Source: Hypomesus transpacificus (Eukaryota; Chordata; Actinopteri; Osmeriformes; Osmeridae). Taken from it: a DNA stretch of 64,000 nucleotides. Positions 51,322 through 60,879 of this stretch are shown piece by piece (positions within the stretch are counted from its first letter, which is position 1; every line of letters begins with the position of its first letter). The stretch spans positions 16,657,682-16,721,681 of the forward strand of contig NC_061082.1 in assembly GCF_021917145.1 (NCBI RefSeq), written 5' to 3'. Made by a program: the position numbers and the translations under genes. The notes beneath the pieces are model-generated. The model was not told where the DNA came from and did not search any database. It was given only the letters and a program-made list of their open reading frames with translations.

Positions 51322-53399
51322 CTGTCTCTCTCTTCTTGTCTCCTCCGCTCCCTTTTCCCTACTCGCCAGGGCAAGTGAATTGCCCATTAATATTTAACAC
51401 AGCGAGGTGAGAGGGCCACAGGGAAGGTGGGAGATCTGGGGAGGTAAAACAGTGTAAATCCCCCAAGCTGCTGCTGGCTGGAAGCATCATGAGAGCCAGG
51501 GAGCCAGGGAGGAGCCTACCTCCTCTAGATTAGACAAGCGCCCGGGTGTCCGACCACCACAGAGAGACGCTGTGACACGGTATCAGACAGCGGTATTACC
51601 GATGGCACCTATGCATACGTGTCAGTCCTATAACAGTCTGGACTGGCAAAGGGAACATTGCATTGAGACACTCATCTCACATTATGATTACTGTATGATC
51701 TCCTGAGATGAGTTGTGCAGGGTGTGTGTGTGTGTGTGTGTGTGTGCACTGGAAGATGTGTATGGTCCTGAAGGTGGCAACGAAGCAAGTGTCTTGATAT
51801 AAATGTTTCTTAAGAGTGTTTCACATACTGTAGGTTGAGCTCACACACTAAAACACACACTGTTCTTTACTGTGTCTCCATGTTACTGGACTGCTCTGGG
51901 TGGTTGTGGGTGTGTGGATGTATGTATGTGTCAACACATCATTTCCCCCCCCATCTTCAGCCTCCTTACATTGTGCAACATCTGTATTGTTTACCTGGAC
52001 AACGTTTTTACTACGATCATTTTCAGTTCAACTCAAATCGGAGAGCTAGACTATGTGTAAGGTTTAGAAGCATACTTTAAAGCTGCAGCCAGCACATGCT
52101 GCTGTCTTACGTAAAGCGAGATAAGGTTTTGTTGAGTAAAACCAGCTCAGCCAAGGATCCCCCATGTTCTAATCTGTAGGGAGGGGAGTGAAAACATCGT
52201 CCAAGCTGACGCTGTAGGCTGCCCTCCAGCCTCTGATGGTGCCAGGGAGGGCTTGCTAGCTGGGCAGGGAAGAAGGAGGGAGAGAGAGATGGAGGCGGAG
52301 AGAGAAAGAGAGAGGAGGAAGAGGGGGTGGGGGCGGGCGGGGAGAGCGAGAGAGAGAACGAGAGAACGAGAGAGAGAATGAGACAGACTCTGGGCTGTGT
52401 TGATTTCCTGTACCAGCTTGGATTGTGCTCCCCTTTACATTCCAGTCCTGCGTCTTAGGGCGGCTTTAGTAAGGATGCAGCATATGAAGTTGATTTAGCT
52501 GTCAGTCTGAAGGCTTGGCTGGGATAGCATTTGGGTAGCACCCAGCTTGGCTACATAAAGATGTGTAGCACGTAGCAAGTAAGACCTGGAAATGTGGTTA
52601 ATTCATTGCTGAGGGCATGTTTGGTGTGATTATCATGGCTACCTGGGAATATTTTTTAATTAAAGTGAAAATTAGGGGAGGTCTCAGTGTGAGACAGCTT
52701 CTATCAATTAATTAATATTGGCTCAGCTCTCTCAGTAGAGCAACACACGTCCTAATGAAAGGCCACATCCTAGCGGCTCACAGACAAAGGTTCAAGTTGT
52801 AGATTTTCATTCTGTTTACACAACAAACTTCAGATTCAGGCCGGGGTACTGTAGAAGCTGGCCCTGAACAGTTGTCAACACTTTAATTAAATATAAGTAG
52901 TCCAGCTCTGGCTGGCTTATTGACAATAGAAAACTGATGAAACTGTCCCACGGGAGACCGTATGTGGAAGGCAAGAAATGGATGTTTTACAGAATCAGGC
53001 GATTAACTAATGATCAGTGGAAGGAACTCATGAAGTTCATCGTTATCTTACAGAATAAGTAAACAATTGGTCAAGTGCACATTTTTTGTTCTTTCATTCC
53101 CTTTCGCAAGACATTTCAGAGCTTTTCGAATCCTTGAGATGTTGCATAACATTCTATTATTTATCTGCGACGGCGGCGTTTGAGGTGTTTGTGAGTCAAA
53201 GGAACGTGTCTCATCTGTTTCGGTCGGCCGTGTTTTGCAACTGCCTGAGAGGACAGACAACGAACAGAGGGTGAGAGGAATGGAGAGGAGAGGAAAAGAG
53301 AGGAGTGGAGTGGAGATGAAATGAGAGGCGGAGAAAAGGGGTGAAGAGACAAATAGAGGAGGACTGCTGATTTGGCGTCAGCCACAATAAGCCCCTCTG

Positions 53400-53545
53400 A
53401 AACCGGCAGACACTCTCTTGAAATATGCATGACTCATATCCCTGGGGAAGATGCAGACAGCCCCAATTTATTTATTAAATTACATAAAACAGCTTTAAGG
53501 GATTAAATTGGCTCATGTTTGCTTTTGTTTTAACCAAACAGTGCA
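53400..53545. promoter_or_regulatory. candidate conserved non-coding block
   Basis: A repeat-free, A/T-rich stretch inside epha6 intron 2 with ATATGCATGACTCAT (octamer-like plus AP-1-like), CCAATTTATTTATTAAATTA and GGGATTAAATTGGCTCATG. Possible intronic enhancer by composition only. Confidence 0.25.
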
Positions 53546-54328
53546 ATAACGGGTCTGGTGCACAGGCAGGTAATGCACCAAGGAATGACAGTTGTCGCTC
53601 ATGAGGCAAAGCGATAATCCAATCTATTGTCAGAACACTCAAGCTGTGAACCAGGGAGGCCAGGAATGTATAAACACCATGTTACACAACCACCCTGCCA
53701 TGCTGTGCTGCATCCAGCTCCCTGCCCAGAATTACCCTCCGAAACTCACTAATGTGCTAGGCATCAATAGACGTGTTTCTTGTCCGTGTTTTCAGCGATA
53801 TTGACTTCCATCAGGCAGGGCTTCCTAGCTGCTGTTACTGTGTGATGGTGTGACATGATAATACCCAAGCTGGTTATTGTGTCCCCAACACAATTGATAG
53901 TCACTCTTAATCTGGACGAAGCCTCCACACGAATCAGCATGTCAGGTTTGAAACGTTTAGGGGATTTCCACTGATGTGACTCCAGACTCAGAGCTTGTAG
54001 GTGGGTAAGGGATTTCAGAGGTTTGGCTTTTACAGGCAAGAAGGGATGGTTATACTGTAAGCCGGAAGGCAGCGAGAGAATAATCTAGAGAACAATAACC
54101 TAGGCGCACACACGCACAAGCACACATACACACACAGACGCACGCACTCACATGCAGGCACACACACACCCACACACATTGTTCTTTTGCACCCTCTTCA
54201 GTCCAGAGCCTTAATCTTTCATTACAATATTTAATCACGGTAATTAATTGCAATTACACTACCTTGGGCTTATCTCTGAGCACTCTTCCCTGTAATGGTA
54301 TTAGGAAGAGCCGTGATGGGGCGGTGGA

Positions 54329-54351
54329 GGGGGGGGGGGGGGGGAGGGGGG
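54329..54351. repeat. G run
   Basis: About 15 consecutive G then GGGGGG after one A. With the surrounding G-rich sequence to 54390 it has G-quadruplex potential and lies 330 bp before the assembly gap. Confidence 0.9.
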
Positions 54352-54680
54352 TGAAAGGAGGCGTTGGTGTGGGGGTGGGGTTGGGGGGTATTTTTCTATC
54401 CCTTATGTAAACGTCCTAAGGAGCCGCGGGGAAGGGAAGGACGTTCCCCCCCGCAGGAAGCAGACCCTGCGTGTCCCCGAGGAGCGGGGGAGAGCGGCGT
54501 CGGGGTGTTTCTGCTTGTGAGTGGCTCCGCTGACCTCTGCCATAACCAGGCCTAAGCAGTGCCAGGGGAAGCCGTAATTGGCTCATATCTTGTCAGGGAC
54601 ACACCGGGGCCAATGCCTAATGGACTCCCACGCCATCAAACTGAGGACCGCGGGACAGGCGCTGACAGGGTTTGTGCAGG

Positions 54681-54780
54681 NNNNNNNNNNNNNNNNNNNN
54701 NNNNNNNNNNNNNNNNNNNNNNNNNNNNNNNNNNNNNNNNNNNNNNNNNNNNNNNNNNNNNNNNNNNNNNNNNNNNNNNN
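54681..54780. other. assembly gap (100 N)
   Basis: Exactly 100 N, the conventional size for a gap of unknown length. It interrupts the first visible 5S-U1 unit a few bases before the 3' end of a U1 gene, so an unknown number of array units may be missing. Confidence 0.99.
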
Positions 54781-54938
54781 GAGCGCGTACGCAGTCCCCC
54801 CACTACCAGAAATTATGCAGTCGAGATTCCCGCATTTGGGGAATTCGCAAAGGTCAGCACAGCCGAAGTGCAATGGCCGAGCCTCGCCCTGGGTGAACCT
54901 CCTTCGTGATCAAGGTGTCTCCCCTGCCAGGTAAGTAT
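54781..54938 (-). ncRNA. U1 snRNA, copy 1 (3' end lost in gap)
   Basis: The RNA 5' end is at 54938 (ATACTTACCTGG on the minus strand) and 158 nt are visible; the last few residues of the 3' hairpin fall in the gap. This copy has one extra C (plus strand) in the run near 54796-54801 compared with the other five. The base next to a gap may be an assembly error, so I do not call it broken. Confidence 0.93.
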
Positions 54939-55201
54939 GAGTTGGAAGGGAGACGGGTCCTCTGACCCTCGTGCCAAGGCTGCCGCAGGCACCCGCGGTA
55001 CGCAGACAGGCTGAAAAAGCTGCCAATGGAAGGGGCGGGCTGAAGGGAGCAAGCCCCACCTCCCACTCACACCCATCCCCCCATCCCCCCCATCCCCCCC
55101 ATCCACCCCCGTGGGTCACCCCTCCTCTCCTCTGCCCTGCCCCTTGAAAGTCCACCTCTGATATTAGAATAGTCCAATGACACCAAGAGAAAGCAGCACA
55201 T

Positions 55202-55214
55202 ATACGTTCAATGA

Positions 55215-55254
<40 letters not shown>
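55202..55254. repeat. (GA)n tract of the 5S-U1 unit
   Basis: About 36 bp of pure GA preceding the 5S promoter. The equivalent tracts are at about 56073-56104, 56922-56959, 57776-57815, 58632-58665 and 59482-59511. Their different lengths account for much of the unit-length variation. Confidence 0.9.
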
Positions 55255-55255
<1 letters not shown>

Positions 55256-55347
55256 GATAACAACACTAAGAATGAAGTCAAACTGACCACAAAAAACTAA
55301 GGAGGAATCCCAAGGCAAACTGAGCTACTGGGCAGAGCGCTGTCATG

Positions 55348-55353
55348 TATAAG
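55348..55353 (+). promoter_or_regulatory. 5S upstream TATA-like element
   Basis: TATAAG lies 31 to 26 bases before the first 5S nucleotide, in the context CATGTATAAGTAGCC, with C at -1. This is the TATA-like element seen upstream of many fish 5S genes. The same hexamer precedes each of the other 5S copies at the same distance. Confidence 0.75.
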
Positions 55354-55378
55354 TAGCCTATGACCCACTCCTTCCTTC

Positions 55379-55498
55379 GCTTACGGCCATACCACCCTGA
55401 ACACGCCCGATCTCGTCCGATCTCGGAAGCTAAGCAGGGTCGGGCCTGGTTAGTACTTGGATGGGAGACCGCCTGGGAATACCAGGTGCTGTAAGCTT
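55379..55498 (+). rRNA. 5S rRNA, copy 1
   Basis: A complete 120-nt vertebrate 5S rRNA, component of the large ribosomal subunit, transcribed by Pol III. It starts GCTTACGGCCATACCACCC and ends GGTGCTGTAAGCTT, so the 5' and 3' ends pair as helix I. The internal control region is intact: A box AGCTAAGCAGGGTCGG, then the C box GGATGGGAGACCGCCTGG. A run of T follows directly as terminator. The upstream TATA-like element and a C at -1 are present. The sequence differs from human 5S at a few positions only. All signals for a working gene are present. Confidence 0.98.
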
Positions 55499-55603
55499 TT
55501 TTTCTTTTTTTTCTCTTCTCTCACCAGCAGGGGGAACTGTTTCCCCATCTCGTGCCACACCGCTCCTCAACCGCTTGGCTTGACTGGTCTCAAGTTTGCC
55601 AGA

Positions 55604-55621
55604 TTATTATTTTTCACAAAC
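55604..55621 (-). promoter_or_regulatory. U1 3' box-like element
   Basis: On the minus strand the sequence just after the U1 3' end reads GTTTGTGAAAAATAATA, close to the snRNA 3' box consensus (GTTT, 0-3 bases, AAA-purine-NN-AGA), which directs Integrator-dependent 3' end formation. It begins about 6 nt beyond the mature end and recurs in every complete unit. Confidence 0.6.
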
Positions 55622-55626
55622 ATGTT

Positions 55627-55790
55627 CGGGGGAGAGCGCGTACGCAGTCCCCCACTACCAGAAATTATGCAGTCGAGATTCCCGCATTTGGGGAATTCGC
55701 AAAGGTCAGCACAGCCGAAGTGCAATGGCCGAGCCTCGCCCTGGGTGAACCTCCTTCGTGATCAAGGTGTCTCCCCTGCCAGGTAAGTAT
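55627..55790 (-). ncRNA. U1 snRNA, copy 2
   Basis: A full-length 164-nt U1 small nuclear RNA, which recognises 5' splice sites in the spliceosome. Read on the minus strand it starts ATACTTACCTGGCAGGGGAG, with the splice-site-pairing ACTTACCTG intact. Stem-loop I retains GATCACGAAGG (U1-70K site). Stem-loop II retains ATTGCAC (U1A site). The Sm site is ATAATTTCTGG, where the human sequence has ATAATTTGTGG. The terminal hairpin is GGGGGACTGCGTACGCGCTC and closes in CCCCCG. A 3' box-like element follows. I cannot point to a convincing proximal sequence element upstream. Everything in the RNA itself argues for a working gene. Confidence 0.97.
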
Positions 55791-56068
55791 GAGTTGGAAG
55801 GGAGACGGGTCCTCTGACCCTCGTGCCAAGGCTGCCGCAGGCACCCGCGGTACGCAGACAGGCTGAAAAAGCTGCCAATGGAAGGGGCGGGCTGAAGGGA
55901 GCAAGCCCCACCTCCCACTCACACCCATCCCCCCCATCCCCCCCCATCCCCCCCATCCACCCCCGTGGGTCACCCCTCCTCTCCTCTGCCCTGCCCCTTG
56001 AAAGTCCACCTCTGATATTAGAATAGTCCAATGACACCAAGAGAAAGCAGCACATATACGTTCAATGA

Positions 56069-56105
<37 letters not shown>

Positions 56106-56228
56106 GATAACAACACTAAGAATGAAGTCAAACTGACCACAAAAAACTAAGGAGGAATCCCAAGGCAAACTGAGCTACTGGGCAGAGCGCTGTCATGTAT
56201 AAGTAGCCTATGACCCACTCCTTCCTTC

Positions 56229-56348
56229 GCTTACGGCCATACCACCCTGAACACGCCCGATCTCGTCCGATCTCGGAAGCTAAGCAGGGTCGGGCCTGGT
56301 TAGTACTTGGATGGGAGACCGCCTGGGAATACCAGGTGCTGTAAGCTT
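56229..56348 (+). rRNA. 5S rRNA, copy 2
   Basis: Identical by eye to copy 1, with the same TATA-like element, internal promoter and T-run terminator. The short spacer after it carries one extra C in TTTCCCCCATC. Confidence 0.98.
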
Positions 56349-56477
56349 TTTTTCTTTTTTTTCTCTTCTCTCACCAGCAGGGGGAACTGTTTCCCCCATC
56401 TCGTGCCACACCGCTCCTCAACCGCTTGGCTTGACTGGTCTCAAGTTTGCCAGATTATTATTTTTCACAAACATGTT

Positions 56478-56641
56478 CGGGGGAGAGCGCGTACGCAGTC
56501 CCCCACTACCAGAAATTATGCAGTCGAGATTCCCGCATTTGGGGAATTCGCAAAGGTCAGCACAGCCGAAGTGCAATGGCCGAGCCTCGCCCTGGGTGAA
56601 CCTCCTTCGTGATCAAGGTGTCTCCCCTGCCAGGTAAGTAT
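56478..56641 (-). ncRNA. U1 snRNA, copy 3
   Basis: Full 164 nt, identical by eye to copy 2. Confidence 0.97.
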
Positions 56642-56917
56642 GAGTTGGAAGGGAGACGGGTCCTCTGACCCTCGTGCCAAGGCTGCCGCAGGCACCCGCG
56701 GTACGCAGACAGGCTGAAAAAGCTGCCAATGGAAGGGGCGGGCTGAAGGGAGCAAGCCCCACCTCCCACTCACACCCATCCCCCCATCCCCCCCATCCCC
56801 CCCATCCACCCCCGTGGGTCACCCCTCCTCTCCTCTGCCCTGCCCCTTGAAAGTCCACCTCTGATATTAGAATAGTCCAATGACACCAAGAGAAAGCAGC
56901 ACATATACGTTCAATGA

Positions 56918-56960
<43 letters not shown>

Positions 56961-57083
56961 GATAACAACACTAAGAATGAAGTCAAACTGACCACAAAAA
57001 ACTAAGGAGGAATCCCAAGGCAAACTGAGCTACTGGGCAGAGCGCTGTCATGTATAAGTAGCCTATGACCCACTCCTTCCTTC

Positions 57084-57203
57084 GCTTACGGCCATACCAC
57101 CCTGAACACGCCCGATCTCGTCCGATCTCGGAAGCTAAGCAGGGTCGGGCCTGGTTAGTACTTGGATGGGAGACCGCCTGGGAATACCAGGTGCTGTAAG
57201 CTT
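57084..57203 (+). rRNA. 5S rRNA, copy 3
   Basis: Complete 120 nt, same as copy 1. Its downstream spacer is the first to carry the GGGGGTACTG and GACCGGTC variants. Confidence 0.98.
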
Positions 57204-57331
57204 TTTTTCTTTTTTTTCTCTTCTCTCACCAGCAGGGGGTACTGTTTCCCCATCTCGTGCCACACCGCTCCTCAACCGCTTGGCTTGACCGGTCTCAAGT
57301 TTGCCAGATTATTATTTTTCACAAACATGTT

Positions 57332-57495
57332 CGGGGGAGAGCGCGTACGCAGTCCCCCACTACCAGAAATTATGCAGTCGAGATTCCCGCATTTGGGGAA
57401 TTCGCAAAGGTCAGCACAGCCGAAGTGCAATGGCCGAGCCTCGCCCTGGGTGAACCTCCTTCGTGATCAAGGTGTCTCCCCTGCCAGGTAAGTAT
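57332..57495 (-). ncRNA. U1 snRNA, copy 4
   Basis: Full 164 nt, identical by eye to copy 2. Confidence 0.97.
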
Positions 57496-57771
57496 GAGTT
57501 GGAAGGGAGACGGGTCCTCTGACCCTCGTGCCAAGGCTGCCGCAGGCACCCGCGGTACGCAGACAGGCTGAAAAAGCTGCCAATGGAAGGGGCGGGCTGA
57601 AGGGAGCAAGCCCCACCTCCCACTCACACCCATCCCCCCATCCCCCCCATCCCCCCCATCCACCCCCGTGGGTCACCCCTCCTCTCCTCTGCCCTGCCCC
57701 TTGAAAGTCCACCTCTGATATTAGAATAGTCCAATGACACCAAGAGAAAGCAGCACATATACGTTCAATGA

Positions 57772-57816
<45 letters not shown>

Positions 57817-57939
57817 GATAACAACACTAAGAATGAAGTCAAACTGACCACAAAAAACTAAGGAGGAATCCCAAGGCAAACTGAGCTACTGGGCAGAGCG
57901 CTGTCATGTATAAGTAGCCTATGACCCACTCCTTCCTTC

Positions 57940-58059
57940 GCTTACGGCCATACCACCCTGAACACGCCCGATCTCGTCCGATCTCGGAAGCTAAGCAGGG
58001 TCGGGCCTGGTTAGTACTTGGATGGGAGACCGCCTGGGAATACCAGGTGCTGTAAGCTT
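57940..58059 (+). rRNA. 5S rRNA, copy 4
   Basis: Complete 120 nt, same as copy 1. The spacer after it adds the CAAATTTGCC variant. Confidence 0.98.
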
Positions 58060-58187
58060 TTTTTCTTTTTTTTCTCTTCTCTCACCAGCAGGGGGTACTG
58101 TTTCCCCATCTCGTGCCACACCGCTCCTCAACCGCTTGGCTTGACCGGTCTCAAATTTGCCAGATTATTATTTTTCACAAACATGTT

Positions 58188-58351
58188 CGGGGGAGAGCGC
58201 GTACGCAGTCCCCCACTACCAGAAATTATGCAGTCGAGATTCCCGCATTTGGGGAATTCGCAAAGGTCAGCACAGCCGAAGTGCAATGGCCGAGCCTCGC
58301 CCTGGGTGAACCTCCTTCGTGATCAAGGTGTCTCCCCTGCCAGGTAAGTAT
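58188..58351 (-). ncRNA. U1 snRNA, copy 5
   Basis: Full 164 nt, identical by eye to copy 2. Confidence 0.97.
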
Positions 58352-58627
58352 GAGTTGGAAGGGAGACGGGTCCTCTGACCCTCGTGCCAAGGCTGCCGCA
58401 GGCACCCGCGGTACGCAGACAGGCTGAAAAAGCTGCCAATGGAAGGGGCGGGCTGAAGGGAGCAAGCCCCACCTCCCACTCACACCCATCCCCCCATCCC
58501 CCCCATCCCCCCCATCCACCCCCGTGGGTCACCCCTCCTCTCCTCTGCCCTGCCCCTTGAAAGTCCACCTCTGATATTAGAATAGTCCAATGACACCAAG
58601 AGAAAGCAGCACATATACGTTCAATGA

Positions 58628-58666
<39 letters not shown>

Positions 58667-58789
58667 GATAACAACACTAAGAATGAAGTCAAACTGACCA
58701 CAAAAAACTAAGGAGGAATCCCAAGGCAAACTGAGCTACTGGGCAGAGCGCTGTCATGTATAAGTAGCCTATGACCCACTCCTTCCTTC

Positions 58790-58909
58790 GCTTACGGCCA
58801 TACCACCCTGAACACGCCCGATCTCGTCCGATCTCGGAAGCTAAGCAGGGTCGGGCCTGGTTAGTACTTGGATGGGAGACCGCCTGGGAATACCAGGTGC
58901 TGTAAGCTT
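58790..58909 (+). rRNA. 5S rRNA, copy 5
   Basis: Complete 120 nt, same as copy 1, with the full set of derived spacer variants. Confidence 0.98.
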
Positions 58910-59037
58910 TTTTTCTTTTTTTTCTCTTCTCTCACCAGCAGGGGGTACTGTTTCCCCATCTCGTGCCACACCGCTCCTCAACCGCTTGGCTTGACCGGTC
59001 TCAAATTTGCCAGATTATTATTTTTCACAAACATGTT

Positions 59038-59201
59038 CGGGGGAGAGCGCGTATGCAGTCCCCCACTACCAGAAATTATGCAGTCGAGATTCCCGCATTT
59101 GGGGAATTCGCAAAGGTCAGCACAGCCGAAGTGCAATGGCCGAGCCTCGCCCTGGGTGAACCTCCTTCGTGATCAAGGTGTCTCCCCTGCCAGGTAAGTA
59201 T
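59038..59201 (-). ncRNA. U1 snRNA, copy 6 (loop variant)
   Basis: Full 164 nt. It differs from the other copies by a single change in the 3' terminal hairpin: the plus strand reads GCGTATGC where others read GCGTACGC, so the RNA has CTGCATACGCGC. The change sits at or near the loop of stem-loop IV and should not destroy the stem. Confidence 0.96.
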
Positions 59202-59477
59202 GAGTTGGAAGGGAGACGGGTCCTCTGACCCTCGTGCCAAGGCTGCCGCAGGCACCCGCGGTACGCAGACAGGCTGAAAAAGCTGCCAATGGAAGGGGCG
59301 GGCTGAAGGGAGCAAGCCCCACCTCCCACTCACACCCATCCCCCCATCCCCCCCATCCCCCCCATCCACCCCCGTGGGTCACCCCTCCTCTCCTCTGCCC
59401 TGCCCCTTGAAAGTCCACCTCTGATATTAGAATAGTCCAATGACACCAAGAGAAAGCAGCACATATACGTTCAATGA

Positions 59478-59512
<35 letters not shown>

Positions 59513-59635
59513 GATAACAACACTAAGAATGAAGTCAAACTGACCACAAAAAACTAAGGAGGAATCCCAAGGCAAACTGAGCTACTGGGCAGAGCGCTGT
59601 CATGTATAAGTAGCCTATGACCCACTCCTTCCTTC

Positions 59636-59737
59636 GCTTACGGCCATACCACCCTGAACACGCCCGATCTCGTCCGATCTCGGAAGCTAAGCAGGGTCGG
59701 GCCTGGTTAGTACTTGGATGGGAGACCGCCTGGGAAT
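59636..59737 (+). pseudogene. 5S rRNA, copy 6, truncated at array edge
   Basis: The first 102 nt of 5S are intact, including the upstream TATA-like element and the internal control region through GACCGCCTGGGAAT. The sequence then changes abruptly to unrelated GGCTCACCTCCCCCCC, so the last 18 nt and the T-run terminator are missing. Helix I cannot form. Pol III could still initiate here, but the transcript would lack the proper 3' end. This marks the right boundary of the array. Confidence 0.95.
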
Positions 59738-59915
59738 GGCTCACCTCCCCCCCAAGTCCCTATTGCTCATCCTGGGATCACGATCACTTCCTGGGATCTC
59801 GTGATGGCGCTTTATTACACATTGTAGTTATTATATATGAATACATGAATTAAAACTCTCCCAAATCTTTTTAATTAATTGAAAAACAACCGAGATTAAT
59901 CTTATTTGTCAGACA
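59738..59915. other. unique sequence between array and minisatellite
   Basis: About 180 bp with no gene. It begins abruptly inside the last 5S gene and contains the near-repeat CCTGGGATCACGATC and CCTGGGATCTCGTGA about 25 bp apart. Confidence 0.6.
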
Positions 59916-60538
59916 GGTTGGATTTAGTAAAAAACAACATCCCCTGCACCAAAGAATTATATTTCTACATGAACCATGCAAGGAAAGTACCACAAAATAT
60001 TCTATTAGAATTGACAGAAAGGTTGGATTTAGTAAGAAACAACAGCTCCTGCACCAAAGAATGATATTTCTACATGAACCATGCAAGGAAAGTACCACAA
60101 AATATTCTATTAGAATTGACAGAAAGGTTGGATTTAGTAAGAAACAACAGCTCCTGCACCAAAGAATGATATTTCTACATGAACCATGCAAGGAAAGTAC
60201 CACAAAATATTCTATTAGAATTGACAGAAAGGTTGGATTTAGTAAGAAACAATAGCTCCTGCACCAAAGAATGATATTTCTACATGAACCATGCAAGGAA
60301 AGTACCACAAAATATTCTATTAGAATTGACAGAAAGGTTGGATTTAGTAAGAAACAACAGCTCCTGCACCAAAGAAGGATATTTCTACATGAACCATGCA
60401 AGGAAAGTACCACAAAATATTCTATTAGAATTGACAGAAAGGTTGGATTTAGTAAGAAACAACAGCTCCTGCACCAAAGACTGATATTTCTACATGAACC
60501 ATGCAAGGAAAGTACCACAAAATATTCTATTAGAATTG
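59916..60538. repeat. 105-bp minisatellite, six copies
   Basis: The landmark GGTTGGATTTAGTAA recurs at 59916, 60021, 60126, 60231, 60336 and 60441, exactly 105 bp apart. Copies are nearly identical, with a few single-base differences in the first and in the AAAGAATGATATTT segment. Because 105 is divisible by 3, stop-free frames run through it on both strands (35-residue repeats), but no start context, splice site or protein family supports coding. The last copy ends in TAGAATTGA before unique sequence. Confidence 0.95.
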
Positions 60539-60664
60539 AGTTAATCATGAGGAGCTGAACAAGATGCAGAGAGTTCGGGTCCTGAGGCACGTGGAAATGC
60601 CAGCTACCTTTCAGGCAGCCCCCCTTGGTCAGAACTTGGAACCTCTGGCTATCTTTGTCCAGTA

Positions 60665-60670
60665 TTTATT
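60665..60670 (-). terminator. candidate poly(A) signal of the transposase-like gene
   Basis: AATAAA on the minus strand, about 210 bp after the stop codon at 60880. It is the first canonical hexamer I find downstream in the gene's orientation. Confidence 0.45.
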
Positions 60671-60734
60671 ACAGTATTCAGTAACTTTGATATATAAACT
60701 TTGGTATAAACATATAAAACATATATAAACATAA

Positions 60735-60805
60735 AATATAAACATATTGAACATATCAAACATATCAAACATATCAAACATATCAAACATATCAAACATA
60801 TAAAC
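60735..60805. repeat. 10-bp tandem repeat (ACATATCAAA)n
   Basis: About six units of ACATATCAAA, bordered by related ATAAACATAT variants from 60700 to 60850. It would lie in the 3' UTR of the minus-strand gene. Confidence 0.9.
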
Positions 60806-60879
60806 AAATTGAACATATCAAACATAATAAAATATAAACCATATAAAATATACAAACTAAAACTGAAATCACAAGTGCA

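Larger units (their letters stand above)
54781..59737. repeat. tandem array of linked 5S rRNA and U1 snRNA units
   Basis: Successive 5S starts are 850, 855, 856, 850 and 846 bp apart. Each unit contains, in plus-strand order, a 5S gene (+), a T-rich terminator, a 128-bp spacer, a U1 gene (-), a C-rich spacer with CATCCCCCC repeats, a (GA)n tract of about 30-40 bp and the TATA-bearing 5S promoter. The genes are therefore tail to tail across the short spacer and head to head across about 440 bp. Length differences between units come mainly from the GA and C tracts. Units are almost identical, as expected under concerted evolution. The left edge is lost in the gap and the right edge breaks inside a 5S gene. 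Confidence 0.97.

Noticed and set aside
54929-54938. A perfect consensus 5' splice donor (CAG|GTAAGTAT) on the plus strand, once per unit
   Set aside because: It is the complement of the U1 5' end, which by nature pairs with splice donors. It is not evidence of an exon.
54578-59547. Repeated open frames on both strands within the 5S-U1 array, such as one containing LPEIMQSRFPHLGNSQ
   Set aside because: They are translations across the U1 and 5S RNA genes and C-rich spacers, repeated once per unit; the RNA genes explain the conservation.
59916-60538. CRISPR-like regular repeat spacing
   Set aside because: The whole 105-bp unit is repeated without variable spacers and the genome is eukaryotic, so this is a minisatellite.
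59871-60590. A 239-residue minus-strand frame with 35-residue repeats, and matching plus-strand frames
   Set aside because: The frames stay open because the minisatellite period is 105 bp. They are open on both strands and contain no recognisable domain or gene context.
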